Shown here: in pieces, positions 15,514 to 32,792 of the stretch
How positions within the stretch are numbered: position 1 is the first letter of the stretch
How the letters are laid out: each line of letters starts with the position of its first letter
NCBI RefSeq assembly: GCF_042648405.1
Contig: NZ_JBHRXV010000004.1
Location: forward strand, 62,001 to 126,000
Source of the DNA: Sphingoaurantiacus capsulatus
GTDB taxonomy: Bacteria > Pseudomonadota > Alphaproteobacteria > Sphingomonadales > Sphingomonadaceae
Direction: 5' to 3'
Length of the DNA stretch: 64,000 bases
Notes under the pieces: generated by a model
Databases searched by the model: none
What the model saw: only the letters and a program-made list of their open reading frames with translations
Told to the model about the DNA's origin: nothing
Program-made: the position numbers and the translations under genes

Positions 15514-18357
15514 TTAGAAGCGCACGCCGGCGGCGATGCCGTAGCGGCGCGGCTCGAGGGTGAAGACGTTGGTGAACAGGCCCGTCGCCGGGTCGGTCAC
15601 GTACATGCCGGTCACCGCATCGTTCTTGGTCAGGTTCTGCACGAAGCCGCGCAGGTACCAGCGCTGGTCGGGTCCGTTCAGCGTCAGCTGCGCGTTCATC
15701 ACGTCGTAGCTGCTGATCCGGTCGATGTTGCGGTTGAAGTTGCGGCCATAATAGTCGCCGGTGAACGAGTAATCGACACGCGCCACGAGGCTCATGTCGT
15801 TCTCGAAGTCGTGCGTGTACTGGGCGCCGACCGCGAACTTGAACTCGGGCGAATTCTGCAGCTCGTTACCGCTGAGGTCGACCGCGACGCCGTCCGAGAC
15901 GGTGTAGAGGTTCGACAACGCCGGATTGGCCGCACTCACCGCCAGCGCCGGGTTGACGCCGGTGGTCGCCAGCGCGCCCTGCAGCGCGCTGCACACCGAG
16001 AAGGCGCCGGTGGTGCTGGTGCCCTGGATCGCCTGCGTCGGGCGCAGGCCGATCGCCGCGTTGACCGCGTTGACGATCGCGTCTGCACGCGGCGCGCCGG
16101 CCGCGGTCGGCACGACGGCGCAGTTGGACGCGTTGGTCAGGTCCTTGATGATCACCACGTCCGACCGGCCACCCGACGGATCGCGCGCATCGACCAGCTG
16201 CAGATCCTTGATCTTGGTCTTCAGATAGGACGCGTTCATGTTGAACTGCAGCGCGCGGATCGGCGCCACGATGAACTCGCCCTCGAGGCCGTAGACCGTC
16301 GCGTCGGTGTTGTCGTTGAACGACGTGCGGTTGATGATCCGGCTGACCTGATAGTCCTTGTAGTCGTAGTAGAAGGCCGTGACGTTGGCGCGCAGCGTGC
16401 CGTCGAGCAGCACGTTCTTGCTGCCGATTTCAAAGGCGTTGATCGTCTCGGGCTTGAAGTTGACCGGCGCGGCGAACAGCGCCGGGTTGAACGGCGGGTT
16501 GATGCCGCCGCCCTTGTAGCCGCGCGAATAGGACGCATAGAGCAGGCTGTCGTCGCTGGGCTTCCAGTCGATGACGGCGCGGCCCGTGAGCCGCTCGAAC
16601 TTCACGTCGCTCTCGCGGAACGCCGCCGGGATGGTGGTGGTGCCGAACGGCACGCGGCCGGCGGTCAGCAGCGGCGACTGGCGGTCGCTCACCGACTTGT
16701 CGTCGACGGTGTATCGGAGACCCAGCGTCAGCTTCACCTGGTCGCTGACCTCGTAATAGCCTTCACCGAACGCCGCATAGGCCTTCAGGCGATATTCGCC
16801 GACCTGGTTGTCATAGATCGGCGAAGCCTGGCCGCCGACGCCGCCGCCGAGCAGCACCGAGGCATAGTCGAGCGCCGAGGCGGCGATATAGTAATCGCTG
16901 TCCGACTTGGTGTCGAAATAGATGCCCCCCAACAAGAAGTTGAACGGCCCGTCGAACTGCGAGTCGATGTGCGCCTCGAAGCTGTACTGGCGCGCGCCGA
17001 GGTTCGACTGGTCATATTCGATCGGGTTCGGCGAGCAGCGGTCCTGAAAGCCGCCGATATAGCCGGCGAAGCCGCTGTTCACGTCCGACACGCAGATGTT
17101 GGCGCCCTGCGTCACGCGGCCCGCCGTCGGGAACAGCGCGCGGAACGCGTTGAAGCCGGGGTTGGTGGCGAGCGAGTTACCGACGGTGAGGTTGTAGTCG
17201 GTGCGCGAGCGGACGGAGGTGTCCTGATAGCCGCCGGTGACGTTCAAGGTGATGTTGCCGAAGTCATGCTCCAGCTTCGCCATCAGGATGGTCTCGTCGG
17301 CCTTGTAGGTCGGGCTGTAGTCGAGATTCACCGTCCGCAGGTCGCCCGGCACCGTGACGCCCGCATAGGCGTCAGCGCCATAGACGCTGCCCAGCGCGAA
17401 CGGCGCCAGCGGCGCGGCGCCGGCGATGCGCAGGAACTCGGCGCTGGTGGCGATGCCGGCGAGCGTCGAGTTGCCGTTGACCGTCTCGTTGGCGAGGCGG
17501 TCGGGCGAGCAGCCGAGCACGCCGCTCGGGTCGCGGCGGCAGAGCTGCTTCTGGATGCGCGAGCGGTTCGAATCCTCGCGGAAATACTGGCCGATCAGGT
17601 CGATGCTGGTCGTGTCGGTCGGCTCCCAGCGCACGGTGCCGCGCAGCGCATAGCTGTCACGGCCGTCGATGTCCGATCCGTCGAACAGGTTCTTCGTGTA
17701 GCCGTCGCGCTTGGTGTAAATGCCCGCGACGCGGAAGCCGAGCGTCTCGCCGACCGGCACGTTGATCATGCCGTTGAGCTTCAGCGAGTCGTAGTTGCCA
17801 TATTCGACATCCGCCGAGGCGCCGAAGTCGCGCTTCGGGCGCGCGGTGATCAGGTTGACCACGCCGCCGGTGGCGTTGCGACCGAACAGCGTGCCCTGCG
17901 GGCCGCGCAGCACCTCCAGCCGCTCGAGGTCGAAGAACTCGATCTCGAACAGGCGGGGGCTGTTGACCGGCATGTCGTTGATATGGACGCCGACGCCCTG
18001 GTCGGCCGAGGTCGAGACCACCGATTCACCGATGCCGCGGATCGAGAAGTTCGACGAGGTGAAGTTGGTCTTGGTGAAGGTGATGTTGGGGAGCGACAGC
18101 TGCAGGTCGGCGGTGTTCTCGATCTGCTGCGCCGCCAGCGTCTCGCCGGTAAAGGCGGTCACGGCGATCGGCACGTCCTGAAGCGATTCCGCCTGCCGCT
18201 GCGCGGTGACGACGATTTCCTCGATGCCGCTGTCGTCGACGACGGCGGCATCAGCGGCGGGGGCCGCTTCCTGCGCGAACGACGGGTTGGCGGCGACGAG
18301 CGCGGCGAAAGACGCGCTGGCGACGAGCGCCTGCTTCAGGTGACGGCGGTTCAGCAT
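15514..18357 (-). CDS. TonB-dependent outer-membrane receptor
   Basis: 947 residues from ATG 18357. Signal peptide with LKQALVASASFAALVAANPSFAQ, then the plug domain (EEIVVTAQRQAESLQDVPIAVTAFTG, later SIRGIG and LEVLRGPQGTLFGRNATGGVVN), then a 22-strand barrel ending in the outer-membrane terminal Phe (YGIAAGVRF). EEIVVTAQR is close to the TonB box region. These receptors import siderophores, vitamins or sugars; sphingomonads have many copies and the ligand cannot be told. The gene stands alone, so the neighbourhood gives no substrate hint. Confidence 0.92.
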   Translation of the reverse strand: MLNRRHLKQALVASASFAALVAANPSFAQEAAPAADAAVVDDSGIEEIVVTAQRQAESLQDVPIAVTAFTGETLAAQQIENTADLQLSLPNITFTKTNFTSSNFSIRGIGESVVSTSADQGVGVHINDMPVNSPRLFEIEFFDLERLEVLRGPQGTLFGRNATGGVVNLITARPKRDFGASADVEYGNYDSLKLNGMINVPVGETLGFRVAGIYTKRDGYTKNLFDGSDIDGRDSYALRGTVRWEPTDTTSIDLIGQYFREDSNRSRIQKQLCRRDPSGVLGCSPDRLANETVNGNSTLAGIATSAEFLRIAGAAPLAPFALGSVYGADAYAGVTVPGDLRTVNLDYSPTYKADETILMAKLEHDFGNITLNVTGGYQDTSVRSRTDYNLTVGNSLATNPGFNAFRALFPTAGRVTQGANICVSDVNSGFAGYIGGFQDRCSPNPIEYDQSNLGARQYSFEAHIDSQFDGPFNFLLGGIYFDTKSDSDYYIAASALDYASVLLGGGVGGQASPIYDNQVGEYRLKAYAAFGEGYYEVSDQVKLTLGLRYTVDDKSVSDRQSPLLTAGRVPFGTTTIPAAFRESDVKFERLTGRAVIDWKPSDDSLLYASYSRGYKGGGINPPFNPALFAAPVNFKPETINAFEIGSKNVLLDGTLRANVTAFYYDYKDYQVSRIINRTSFNDNTDATVYGLEGEFIVAPIRALQFNMNASYLKTKIKDLQLVDARDPSGGRSDVVIIKDLTNASNCAVVPTAAGAPRADAIVNAVNAAIGLRPTQAIQGTSTTGAFSVCSALQGALATTGVNPALAVSAANPALSNLYTVSDGVAVDLSGNELQNSPEFKFAVGAQYTHDFENDMSLVARVDYSFTGDYYGRNFNRNIDRISSYDVMNAQLTLNGPDQRWYLRGFVQNLTKNDAVTGMYVTDPATGLFTNVFTLEPRRYGIAAGVRF

Positions 18358-18582
18358 CGATGGAATTCCCCGGGGTTCAAAGCGGGCGTTCGCCCTGTGT
18401 TGGACTTGCCGGGAAGCTGGCGACGCAACGCAACGCAACCTCGTTACCCCGGTGTAATCGAATGCGCTGTGTAGCGGCGCCTGTTCCGCCGGCGCGCTCT
18501 GAACACGCCCATTTTGGGCAACATCGCGCTTTTGGCAGGTCAGCGGTCGAACCAGGCGAAACCCTGTGCTAGAGGCCCCGCC

Positions 18583-20484
18583 ATGCTCAACCTGAACGGC
18601 ATCACCGTGCGCCTCGGCGGCCGCACCATCCTCGACCGCGCCACCGCCGCGCTACCCGGTCGCTCGCGCATTGGCCTGATCGGCCGCAACGGCGCCGGCA
18701 AGTCGACGCTCATGCGCCTCATCGCCGGTTCCGGCGAGACCGACGAGGGCGGCATCGAGATGCCGAAGGCGCTGCGGATCGGCTATATCGCGCAGGAAGC
18801 GCCGAGCGGCACCGCGACGCCGTTCGAAACGGTGCTCGCCGCGGACCTCGAACGCGCCGCGCTTCTCGCCGAGGAAGAGGGCCTCGACCATTCGGGCGAG
18901 GACGAGGACGCGATGCACCGCATCGCCGACATCCACGAGCGGCTGACCGCGATCGACGCGCACACCGCGCCGGCCCGCGCCGCGCGCATCCTCGTGGGCC
19001 TCGGCTTCGACGAGGACATGCAGCACCGGCCGCTCGACAGCTTCTCGGGCGGCTGGAAGATGCGCGTCGCGCTCGCCGCGCTGCTGTTCTCACAGCCCGA
19101 CCTGCTGCTGCTCGACGAGCCGTCCAACCACCTCGACCTCGAAGCGACCCTGTGGCTCGAAAGCTTCCTCAAGTCGTACCGCGGCATGATGGTGGTGATC
19201 AGCCACGAGCGCGACCTCCTGAACAACGTCGTCGATCACATCCTTCATCTGGAGCGCGGCAAGATCACCCTCTACCCGGGCGGCTATGATGCCTTCGAGC
19301 GGCAGCGCAACGAGCGCGCCGCGCAATTGGCCGCCGCCCGCGAAGCGCAGCAGGCGCAGCGCGCTAAGCTTCAGGACTATATCGCCCGCAACTCGGCGCG
19401 CGCCTCGACCGCCAAGCAGGCGCAGTCGCGCGCCAAGGCGCTGGCCCGGATGCAGCCGATCGCCGAGGTGGTGAACGACCCGTCGCTGGTGTTCGACTTC
19501 CCGTCGCCGCCGCCGCTCAAACCCCCGCTGGTGCAGCTCGACATGGCCGCCGCCGGCTATGGCGACAAGGTGATCCTGTCGCGGCTCGACCTGCGCATGG
19601 ACCCCGACGAGCGCATCGCGCTGTTGGGCCGCAACGGCAACGGCAAGACCACGCTCGCCCGCCTGCTCGCCGCGCAGATCAAGCCGATGGAGGGGCATTT
19701 CGCCACCGCCGGCCGCATGCGCGTCGGCTATTTCACCCAGTATCAGGTCGAGGAGCTTCAGCGCGACGACACGCCCTTGGAGCATATGACCCGGCTGATG
19801 AAGGGCGCGAGCCCGGCGGCGGTGCGCGCGCAACTCGGGCGCTTCGGCTTCAGCGGCGACATGGCCACGCAGCAGGTCGGCAAGATGTCGGGCGGCGAGC
19901 GCGCCCGCCTCGCGCTGGCGCTGATCACCCGCGAGGCGCCGCACCTGCTCATCCTCGACGAGCCGACCAACCACCTCGACGTCGACGCGCGCGAGGCGCT
20001 GGTCCGCGCGCTCAACGACTATGAAGGCGCGGTGGTGATCGTCAGCCACGACCGTCACATGGTCGAGGCGGCGGCCGACCGGCTGGTGCTGGTCGACGGC
20101 GGCACCGCCACCGACTTCGCCGGCAGTCTCGACGACTATACCGACATGGTGCTCGGCAAGGGCGGCACTAGCGGCGGCGGCGGCAAGTCCGGCGGCCCCG
20201 CCGTCAACAAGAAGGAAGAGCGCCGCCTCGCCGCCGAAGCGCGCGAGCGCAGCCAGGGCCTGCGCAAGGCGGCCAAGGATGCCGAAGCCGAAGTGACGCG
20301 CCTCACCGCCCGCCGCAGCGCCATCGACCAGGCGCTGTTCGATCCGAAGACGGCGACCGGTGCCGATCGAAACGCCTCATCGAGCGAACTGATGCGCGAG
20401 CGCGGCGCGCTCGACCGGCTGCTCGCCGACGCCGAAGCGCGCTGGATGGCGGCCGAGGAAGCGGTGGAGAAGGCAAACCCCTGA
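18583..20484 (+). CDS. ABC-F family ATPase (YheS/Uup-like)
   Basis: 633 residues with two ABC cassettes on one chain and no membrane domain. First cassette: Walker A GRNGAGKST, signature SGGWKMR, Walker B LLLLDEPSNHLD. Second: GRNGNGKTT, SGGERAR, LLILDEPTNHLD. The linker between them is charged and helical, and a C-terminal coiled coil (about 550-630) follows, as in YheS/Uup. ABC-F proteins act on ribosomes or rescue stalled translation. Start at ATG 18583; the frame upstream is not conserved. A REP-like element begins directly after the stop codon. Confidence 0.9.
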   Translation: MLNLNGITVRLGGRTILDRATAALPGRSRIGLIGRNGAGKSTLMRLIAGSGETDEGGIEMPKALRIGYIAQEAPSGTATPFETVLAADLERAALLAEEEGLDHSGEDEDAMHRIADIHERLTAIDAHTAPARAARILVGLGFDEDMQHRPLDSFSGGWKMRVALAALLFSQPDLLLLDEPSNHLDLEATLWLESFLKSYRGMMVVISHERDLLNNVVDHILHLERGKITLYPGGYDAFERQRNERAAQLAAAREAQQAQRAKLQDYIARNSARASTAKQAQSRAKALARMQPIAEVVNDPSLVFDFPSPPPLKPPLVQLDMAAAGYGDKVILSRLDLRMDPDERIALLGRNGNGKTTLARLLAAQIKPMEGHFATAGRMRVGYFTQYQVEELQRDDTPLEHMTRLMKGASPAAVRAQLGRFGFSGDMATQQVGKMSGGERARLALALITREAPHLLILDEPTNHLDVDAREALVRALNDYEGAVVIVSHDRHMVEAAADRLVLVDGGTATDFAGSLDDYTDMVLGKGGTSGGGGKSGGPAVNKKEERRLAAEARERSQGLRKAAKDAEAEVTRLTARRSAIDQALFDPKTATGADRNASSSELMRERGALDRLLADAEARWMAAEEAVEKANP

Positions 20485-20591
20485 TCCTCCCCTGCAAGGG
20501 GAGGGGGACCGCCGCAGGCGGTGGAGGGGTAACCGCCGCCGCTGCCCCTCCACCCCGCTGCGCAGGGTCCCCCTCCCCGTTTCCGGGAGAA
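20485..20591. repeat. REP-like palindrome pair, tcctcccc/gtggagggg type
   Basis: Begins on the base after the ABC-F stop codon with tcctcccctgcaaggggagg, ccgccgcaggcgg core and gtggagggg tail, then an inverted unit with a ccccgctgcgcaggg core. Same family as 3496-3601 and 6667-6771. Confidence 0.82.
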
Positions 20592-20605
20592 AATCACCCC
20601 CAACG

Positions 20606-20643
20606 AAAAAGCCCCGCCGGATCGCTCCGGCGGGGCCTTTTCT
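20606..20643. terminator. Intrinsic terminator, probably bidirectional
   Basis: GCCCCGCCGGA and TCCGGCGGGGC form a perfect 11-bp stem with a tetranucleotide loop, flanked by AAAAA on the left and CTTTTCT on the right. It lies 20 bp past the rpoC stop on one side and after the ABC-F gene and repeat on the other. Confidence 0.88.
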
Positions 20644-20663
20644 GTCGGCCTTTCGGCCGAGCC

Positions 20664-24890
<4,227 letters not shown>

Positions 24891-24948
24891 GGCCAGTCCT
24901 TACTTCTCAGAATTCACAAGCCGCCGGGATGGCGGAGGGCCGTCCGCG

Positions 24949-24974
24949 CCGGCGCGCCTTTCAGGGCGCGCCGG
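24949..24974. promoter_or_regulatory. Strong hairpin in the rpoB-rpoC gap
   Basis: CCGGCGCGCC and GGCGCGCCGG form a perfect 10-bp GC-only stem with a TTTCAG loop, without a T tract on the rpoC side. Likely an mRNA-processing or stability element between the two subunit genes. Confidence 0.5.
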
Positions 24975-24986
24975 GCGAACAGCGGA

Positions 24987-29105
<4,119 letters not shown>

Positions 29106-29505
29106 GAAATAGCGCCTCGCTGCTGTATTTCCACCTGCCGGCGTTGCACCGGCGGGAGCCATTTGTTGCGATCCGGCGTTCATCGCCCCGGACCACCCGC
29201 GCGCCTGAAAGGCACGCAAACAAAGCGAACGACGCGAAAAACTGCGGCTCCCCGGCTCTGGGAAACCACAGTTCAATGCGTCGTCTCGTCCGCTAGTCCG
29301 GCCCCCTATTCGTTCGATCCGTGCGCAACGCGGATCGTTTCTCGTAGGGCCGAAGCGGTGGCGGCCTCACACGAACGCGCGCGGCCTGCCGTCAAAATCG
29401 GAAACGGCGATATAGGGGGCGCCGGCCCGCACGTCGAGAGGGCAATTGCCGGCGGGGCTTCAAAATACGCCGGCGTAACGATTTCGGCGGCGATCTGCCC
29501 GGATG
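29106..29505. other. Long rpoB leader region, no gene seen
   Basis: About 400 bp upstream of rpoB with no convincing coding frame on either strand. The only structure noted is a GATCCG/CGGATC hairpin at 29316-29336. It probably carries the rpoB promoter, but no confident -35/-10 pair was recognised. Confidence 0.4.
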
Positions 29506-29541
29506 CAAAAAGGGCCTCACCCTTGCGGCTGAGGCCCTCTC
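29506..29541 (-). terminator. Intrinsic terminator behind the 25-codon ORF
   Basis: Read leftward, GGGCCTCA pairs with TGAGGCCC around GCCGCAAGGG and is followed by TTTTT. It sits 27 bp beyond the stop of the small ORF at 29568. A second small hairpin, TCGGCT/AGCCGA (29547-29561), lies between stop codon and terminator. Confidence 0.8.
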
Positions 29542-29567
29542 TAGTCTCGGCTGTTAGCCGACGGCGC

Positions 29568-29645
29568 TTAGTTGGCGCCGCCGCCCAGAAGCCAATCCCA
29601 GAAGCTCCACCGGGTCGTACCCGGGCGCAGAACTTTGCGATCCAT
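29568..29645 (-). CDS. Small Trp-rich peptide, 25 residues
   Basis: The frame runs from ATG 29645 to TAA 29568-29570. The peptide starts MDRKVLRPGTTR, has tryptophans at residues 13, 16 and 18 (RWSFWDW) and ends LLGGGAN. Support for translation: AAAGGG seven bases before the ATG, a promoter-like pair at 29700-29728, a hairpin at the predicted mRNA 5' end, and an intrinsic terminator after the stop. It could be a basic-amphipathic membrane peptide or a leader peptide. No homologue is recalled. Confidence 0.55.
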   Translation of the reverse strand: MDRKVLRPGTTRWSFWDWLLGGGAN

Positions 29646-29661
29646 ATGTTTCCCTTTCGAC

Positions 29662-29693
29662 CGACTCCGGGATCGAATCGCGCCCCGGAGTCG
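29662..29693 (-). promoter_or_regulatory. 5'-terminal hairpin before the 25-codon ORF
   Basis: CGACTCCGGG and CCCGGAGTCG form a perfect 10-bp stem with a 12-base loop. Its 5' arm begins where the predicted transcript starts, and its 3' arm ends seven bases before the AAAGGG ribosome-binding site. Confidence 0.55.
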
Positions 29694-29699
29694 AATCGA

Positions 29700-29728
29700 A
29701 AGTTATGCTTAACGAATGTGGTTAACAA
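29700..29728 (-). promoter_or_regulatory. Putative sigma-70 promoter for the 25-codon ORF
   Basis: On the minus strand TTGTTA (29723-29728) and TAACTT (29700-29705) are spaced by 17 bases, in an AT-rich stretch between the EAL gene and the small ORF. Confidence 0.5.
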
Positions 29729-29773
29729 GAGTTTAATGGTTAACAGGGAGTTACGAGCCAATCTTCACTCGGC

Positions 29774-32086
29774 TTATGCAGCAATTTTACGGTATTCCAG
29801 AATCAACTGCTTTATGAGCGCCCGCAGTTTCATCGGTCTTCCGATCAGGTAGCCTTGCGCATCGTCGCAGCCCATTGCCGCGAGCGCCTCGAGTATTTCC
29901 TCCGACTCGACGCCTTCGGCGACAACCTTGCGGCCCAGCGAGTGCGCGAGCTGGATCGTCGAGTTGACCATCAGCTTGTCGGAGTGGCTGCGGTCGATCA
30001 TCCGCACGAAGCCGCGATCGATCTTGATCTCGGTCGCCGGGATTTTCTTCAGATATTCCAGCGTCGAGAAGCCGGTGCCATAGTCGTCAATGGCGATGTT
30101 GACGCCAACGGCGCGCAACTGCTCGAGCACCTCGAACGACTGGTTGCTGCTGACCATCGCCGCGGATTCGGTGACCTCGAGGGTCAGCTTGTTGGCAGGC
30201 AGACGGTGTTTCGCCAGCAGGTCGCGGATCTGATCGACGATGTCGGTGCCGTCGAGCAGGCGCGCCGACAGGTTGACGGCGATGTCGAAGTCGACACCGC
30301 GACCGTTTATCGCGGCGGCGGCGCGCACCGCATCGTCGAGAACATGGGCGGTCAGCTTCTCGATGCGGTTGGCCTGCTCGGCGGCCGGGATGAATTCGGC
30401 GGGGCTGATCTCGCCCTTTTCCGGGTGCGACCAGCGCACCAGCGCCTCGGCGCCGATGATCCGTCGCGTCGCGAGATCGAGCTTCGGCTGATAGGCGACC
30501 CACATCTCGCCGGAATCGATGGCGGAATCGATGCGGCCGAGCAGCGACAGCTTCCAGGCGGCGTCCTTCAGCTTCGCCGGGTCGAACTCCTTCCAGCGCA
30601 GCCCTTCTTCCTTGGCCTCGTCGGCGGCGATCAGCGCCGAGCCGATACGGGCGGACAGCGCGCGGTCGCCGGCGTCGGCGCCGAAGGTGACGACGAGGTC
30701 GACATGCACGCCCGCTACCGACACCGGCGTGCGACAGAGCGCGTGCAGCGCCTCCAGCTGATCGCCGAGCTCGGTCATGCCCTCGCGGCGGACCAGCCAG
30801 GCGAAGATGCCCTCGTCGCCCTGGTAGAAGGTGGCGCCGGCAAAGCCGATGCCGAGGCGCGCGACGATCTGCTCGACGAGAATCTTCTCCGCCTCGTGGG
30901 CCAGCGCCGAGGTAATCTCAGCGAAATTGTGCACGCGCGTCACCACCAGCGTCATGTCGGCGGTATCAACCTCGCGCAGCGCGTTGAGGTTGGGCAGGCC
31001 CGATACCGGGTTGGTGAGGCCGCGCGCCTTGTAGGACTGGCGGAAGTCGCTCCACCAGCGGTTGCAGACGACGATCAGCAATGCGGTCATCGCCGGCGTG
31101 CTGTCGAAGAACACCAGCCGCGCCTCGGCGGCGAAGGGCAGGATGAAGGCGATGGCGAAGCCGCCCGCCACCGCGACGCGCGCGATCCAGCGGTTGCTGA
31201 CGAACTGATACACGGCGAGCAGGCCGAGCGTCGCCACCAGCGGCATCAGCCAGCCAAGCTCGACCGGCGTGCCGCGGCGCAGCGTCTCGGCGCCGAGCAC
31301 GTGCAGATAGACTTCGGGGGCCTGGCCGGTGCCTGGGACGAAGTAGGTCTTGGCGATCTCGGTGGCGGTCGCGCCGATGATGATGCGCTTGCCGGCGATG
31401 CGCCCGCGCTCGACCTTGCCGGCGAGCAGGTCGGCGGCGCTGATCACCGGGATCGAGTCGAGCCGGGTCGAGTAGTCGATGGTGTATTTCTCGCCGGCGC
31501 GCCCCGTCCGGTCGGCGAGGTGCGCGGCGAGCGACGGGTAGGTCACGCCATCGGTGTCGGCGGCATATTCCAGCTTCCAGACCTTCGACTGGAAATTATA
31601 CTGGACGTAGATGTTGGCGAGCGCTGCCTGCCGCCGCAGTTCGGGCGAGGGCAGGATGTCGACGCGGCGGTCGGTGATCGCGTCCTTCACCGACCGGATC
31701 GGCAGCACGACCTTGCCCTTGGCGCGGTTGATCGCGTCGATCAGCTCGCGGTCGTCGGCGCGCGAGGTGCGCGTGCTGAAGCCGATGTCGAAGGCGATCT
31801 CGGCGGCGCCGAGGTCGTTGAGCTCGTCGATCAGCCCGGCGTGGCGCTGGCGCGGCCACGGCCAGTCGGCGTGGGCCTCGAGGCTCTTGTTGTCGATGGC
31901 GACGATGACGATGTCGCCGCTCGCCTGGCGCGCGTGCATGGCGTTGCGGGTGGTGCGCAGCACGTCTTCGAGCGGCTGGCCGAATTCGATGACGCCGAAG
32001 ATGAGGCCGATGATCGCCGCCCACAACCAGACCATGCGGCGGTTGCTGCCAGTCGCCTTGGGCGAAGAAGGGGTGCCTGAGCTCAT
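29774..32086 (-). CDS. CHASE2 - degenerate GGDEF - EAL protein, likely c-di-GMP phosphodiesterase
   Basis: 770 residues from ATG 32086. One N-terminal membrane segment (VWLWAAIIGLIFGVIEF), an extracytoplasmic CHASE2 sensor domain (about 40-280; IVIVAIDNKSLEAHADWPWPR), three further membrane segments (about 285-370), a GGDEF-like domain with the signature degraded to QGDEG, and a C-terminal EAL domain (from about 520). The EAL domain keeps EALVRW, the loop-6 DDYGTGFS and KIDRGF motifs and EGVE, so hydrolysis of c-di-GMP is expected. The gene lies between rplL and rpoB, an unusual place for a signalling gene. Confidence 0.9.
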   Translation of the reverse strand: MSSGTPSSPKATGSNRRMVWLWAAIIGLIFGVIEFGQPLEDVLRTTRNAMHARQASGDIVIVAIDNKSLEAHADWPWPRQRHAGLIDELNDLGAAEIAFDIGFSTRTSRADDRELIDAINRAKGKVVLPIRSVKDAITDRRVDILPSPELRRQAALANIYVQYNFQSKVWKLEYAADTDGVTYPSLAAHLADRTGRAGEKYTIDYSTRLDSIPVISAADLLAGKVERGRIAGKRIIIGATATEIAKTYFVPGTGQAPEVYLHVLGAETLRRGTPVELGWLMPLVATLGLLAVYQFVSNRWIARVAVAGGFAIAFILPFAAEARLVFFDSTPAMTALLIVVCNRWWSDFRQSYKARGLTNPVSGLPNLNALREVDTADMTLVVTRVHNFAEITSALAHEAEKILVEQIVARLGIGFAGATFYQGDEGIFAWLVRREGMTELGDQLEALHALCRTPVSVAGVHVDLVVTFGADAGDRALSARIGSALIAADEAKEEGLRWKEFDPAKLKDAAWKLSLLGRIDSAIDSGEMWVAYQPKLDLATRRIIGAEALVRWSHPEKGEISPAEFIPAAEQANRIEKLTAHVLDDAVRAAAAINGRGVDFDIAVNLSARLLDGTDIVDQIRDLLAKHRLPANKLTLEVTESAAMVSSNQSFEVLEQLRAVGVNIAIDDYGTGFSTLEYLKKIPATEIKIDRGFVRMIDRSHSDKLMVNSTIQLAHSLGRKVVAEGVESEEILEALAAMGCDDAQGYLIGRPMKLRALIKQLILEYRKIAA

Positions 32087-32256
32087 CTGTCTGCTCTCAG
32101 GCCCTTGGTCCCATAAAAAGGTTAGCAAATCGGTAACTTCGTTTTGGACCCCTCGATCCGCCCCTTTCTGGACGCAATTTTCCTAAGCTTTGGTAAAGCC
32201 AAGCCGTTGATATTCGCCGCGCTTTGGCGGGTGCGCCGTCAACGTCGGCGCCGCGC

Positions 32257-32280
32257 GCGACTCGCACCATCGCGAGTCGC
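32257..32280. terminator. Hairpin downstream of rplL
   Basis: GCGACTCGC and GCGAGTCGC form a perfect 9-bp stem with an ACCATC loop between the rplL terminator and the EAL gene. It has no T tract, so its role is open. Confidence 0.4.
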
Positions 32281-32288
32281 CGAAACGG

Positions 32289-32320
32289 AAAAGGGCGGCC
32301 CCTTGCGGGACCGCCCTTAA
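32289..32320 (-). terminator. Intrinsic terminator after rplL
   Basis: Read leftward, AAGGGCGG pairs with CCGCCCTT around a CCCGCAAGGGG loop, followed by TTTT. It would separate rplJ-rplL from the downstream EAL gene and rpoBC. Confidence 0.75.
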
Positions 32321-32361
32321 CCATTTCCGTCCGCGTGGCGGACGGCGACGTGCCTGCGAGC

Positions 32362-32742
32362 TTACTTCAGCTCGACAGTGGCGCCGGCCTCTTCGAGCTG
32401 CTTCTTGAGCTTCTCGGCCTCGTCCTTGTTCACGCCTTCCTTGACAGCCTTCGGAGCCGACTCGACGAGAGTCTTGGCTTCGGTCAGGCCGAGACCGGTG
32501 ATGGCGCGGACTTCCTTGATGACGTTGATTTTCTTGCCACCGTCGCCGGTGAGGATCACGTCGAACTCGGTCTTCTCTTCGGCGGCCGGGGCGGCAGCGC
32601 CACCGCCAGCAGCCGGGCCGGCAACGGCGACAGCCGCGGCGGCCGAAACGCCCCACTTCTCTTCGAGCAGCTTGGCGAGGTCAGCGGCCTCGAGCACGGT
32701 CAGAGCCGAAAGGTCGTCAACAATCTTCTGAAGGTCAGCCAT
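32362..32742 (-). CDS. rplL: Ribosomal protein L7/L12
   Basis: 126 residues. N-terminal dimerisation helices (MADLQKIVDDLSALTVLEAADLAKLLE), an Ala/Gly/Pro-rich hinge around 40-55, and the C-terminal factor-binding domain KTEFDVILTGDGGKKINVIKEVR with the GLGLTEAK segment. It forms the stalk that recruits elongation factors. Directly downstream of rplJ, 50 bp apart. Confidence 0.97.
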   Translation of the reverse strand: MADLQKIVDDLSALTVLEAADLAKLLEEKWGVSAAAAVAVAGPAAGGGAAAPAAEEKTEFDVILTGDGGKKINVIKEVRAITGLGLTEAKTLVESAPKAVKEGVNKDEAEKLKKQLEEAGATVELK

Positions 32743-32792
32743 TTTGTATCTCCATTCGGGGCATCGGCCCCTGTCTCAAGCGATGTGAAAAG

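Noticed and set aside
15811..18474. 887-codon frame antisense to the TonB-dependent receptor
   Set aside because: Same antisense-shadow effect in GC-rich DNA; Arg/Val/Asp-biased, no motif.
29306..29761. 151-codon minus-strand frame between the EAL gene and rpoB
   Set aside because: It reads through the terminator and hairpins of the 25-codon unit and shows no family character.
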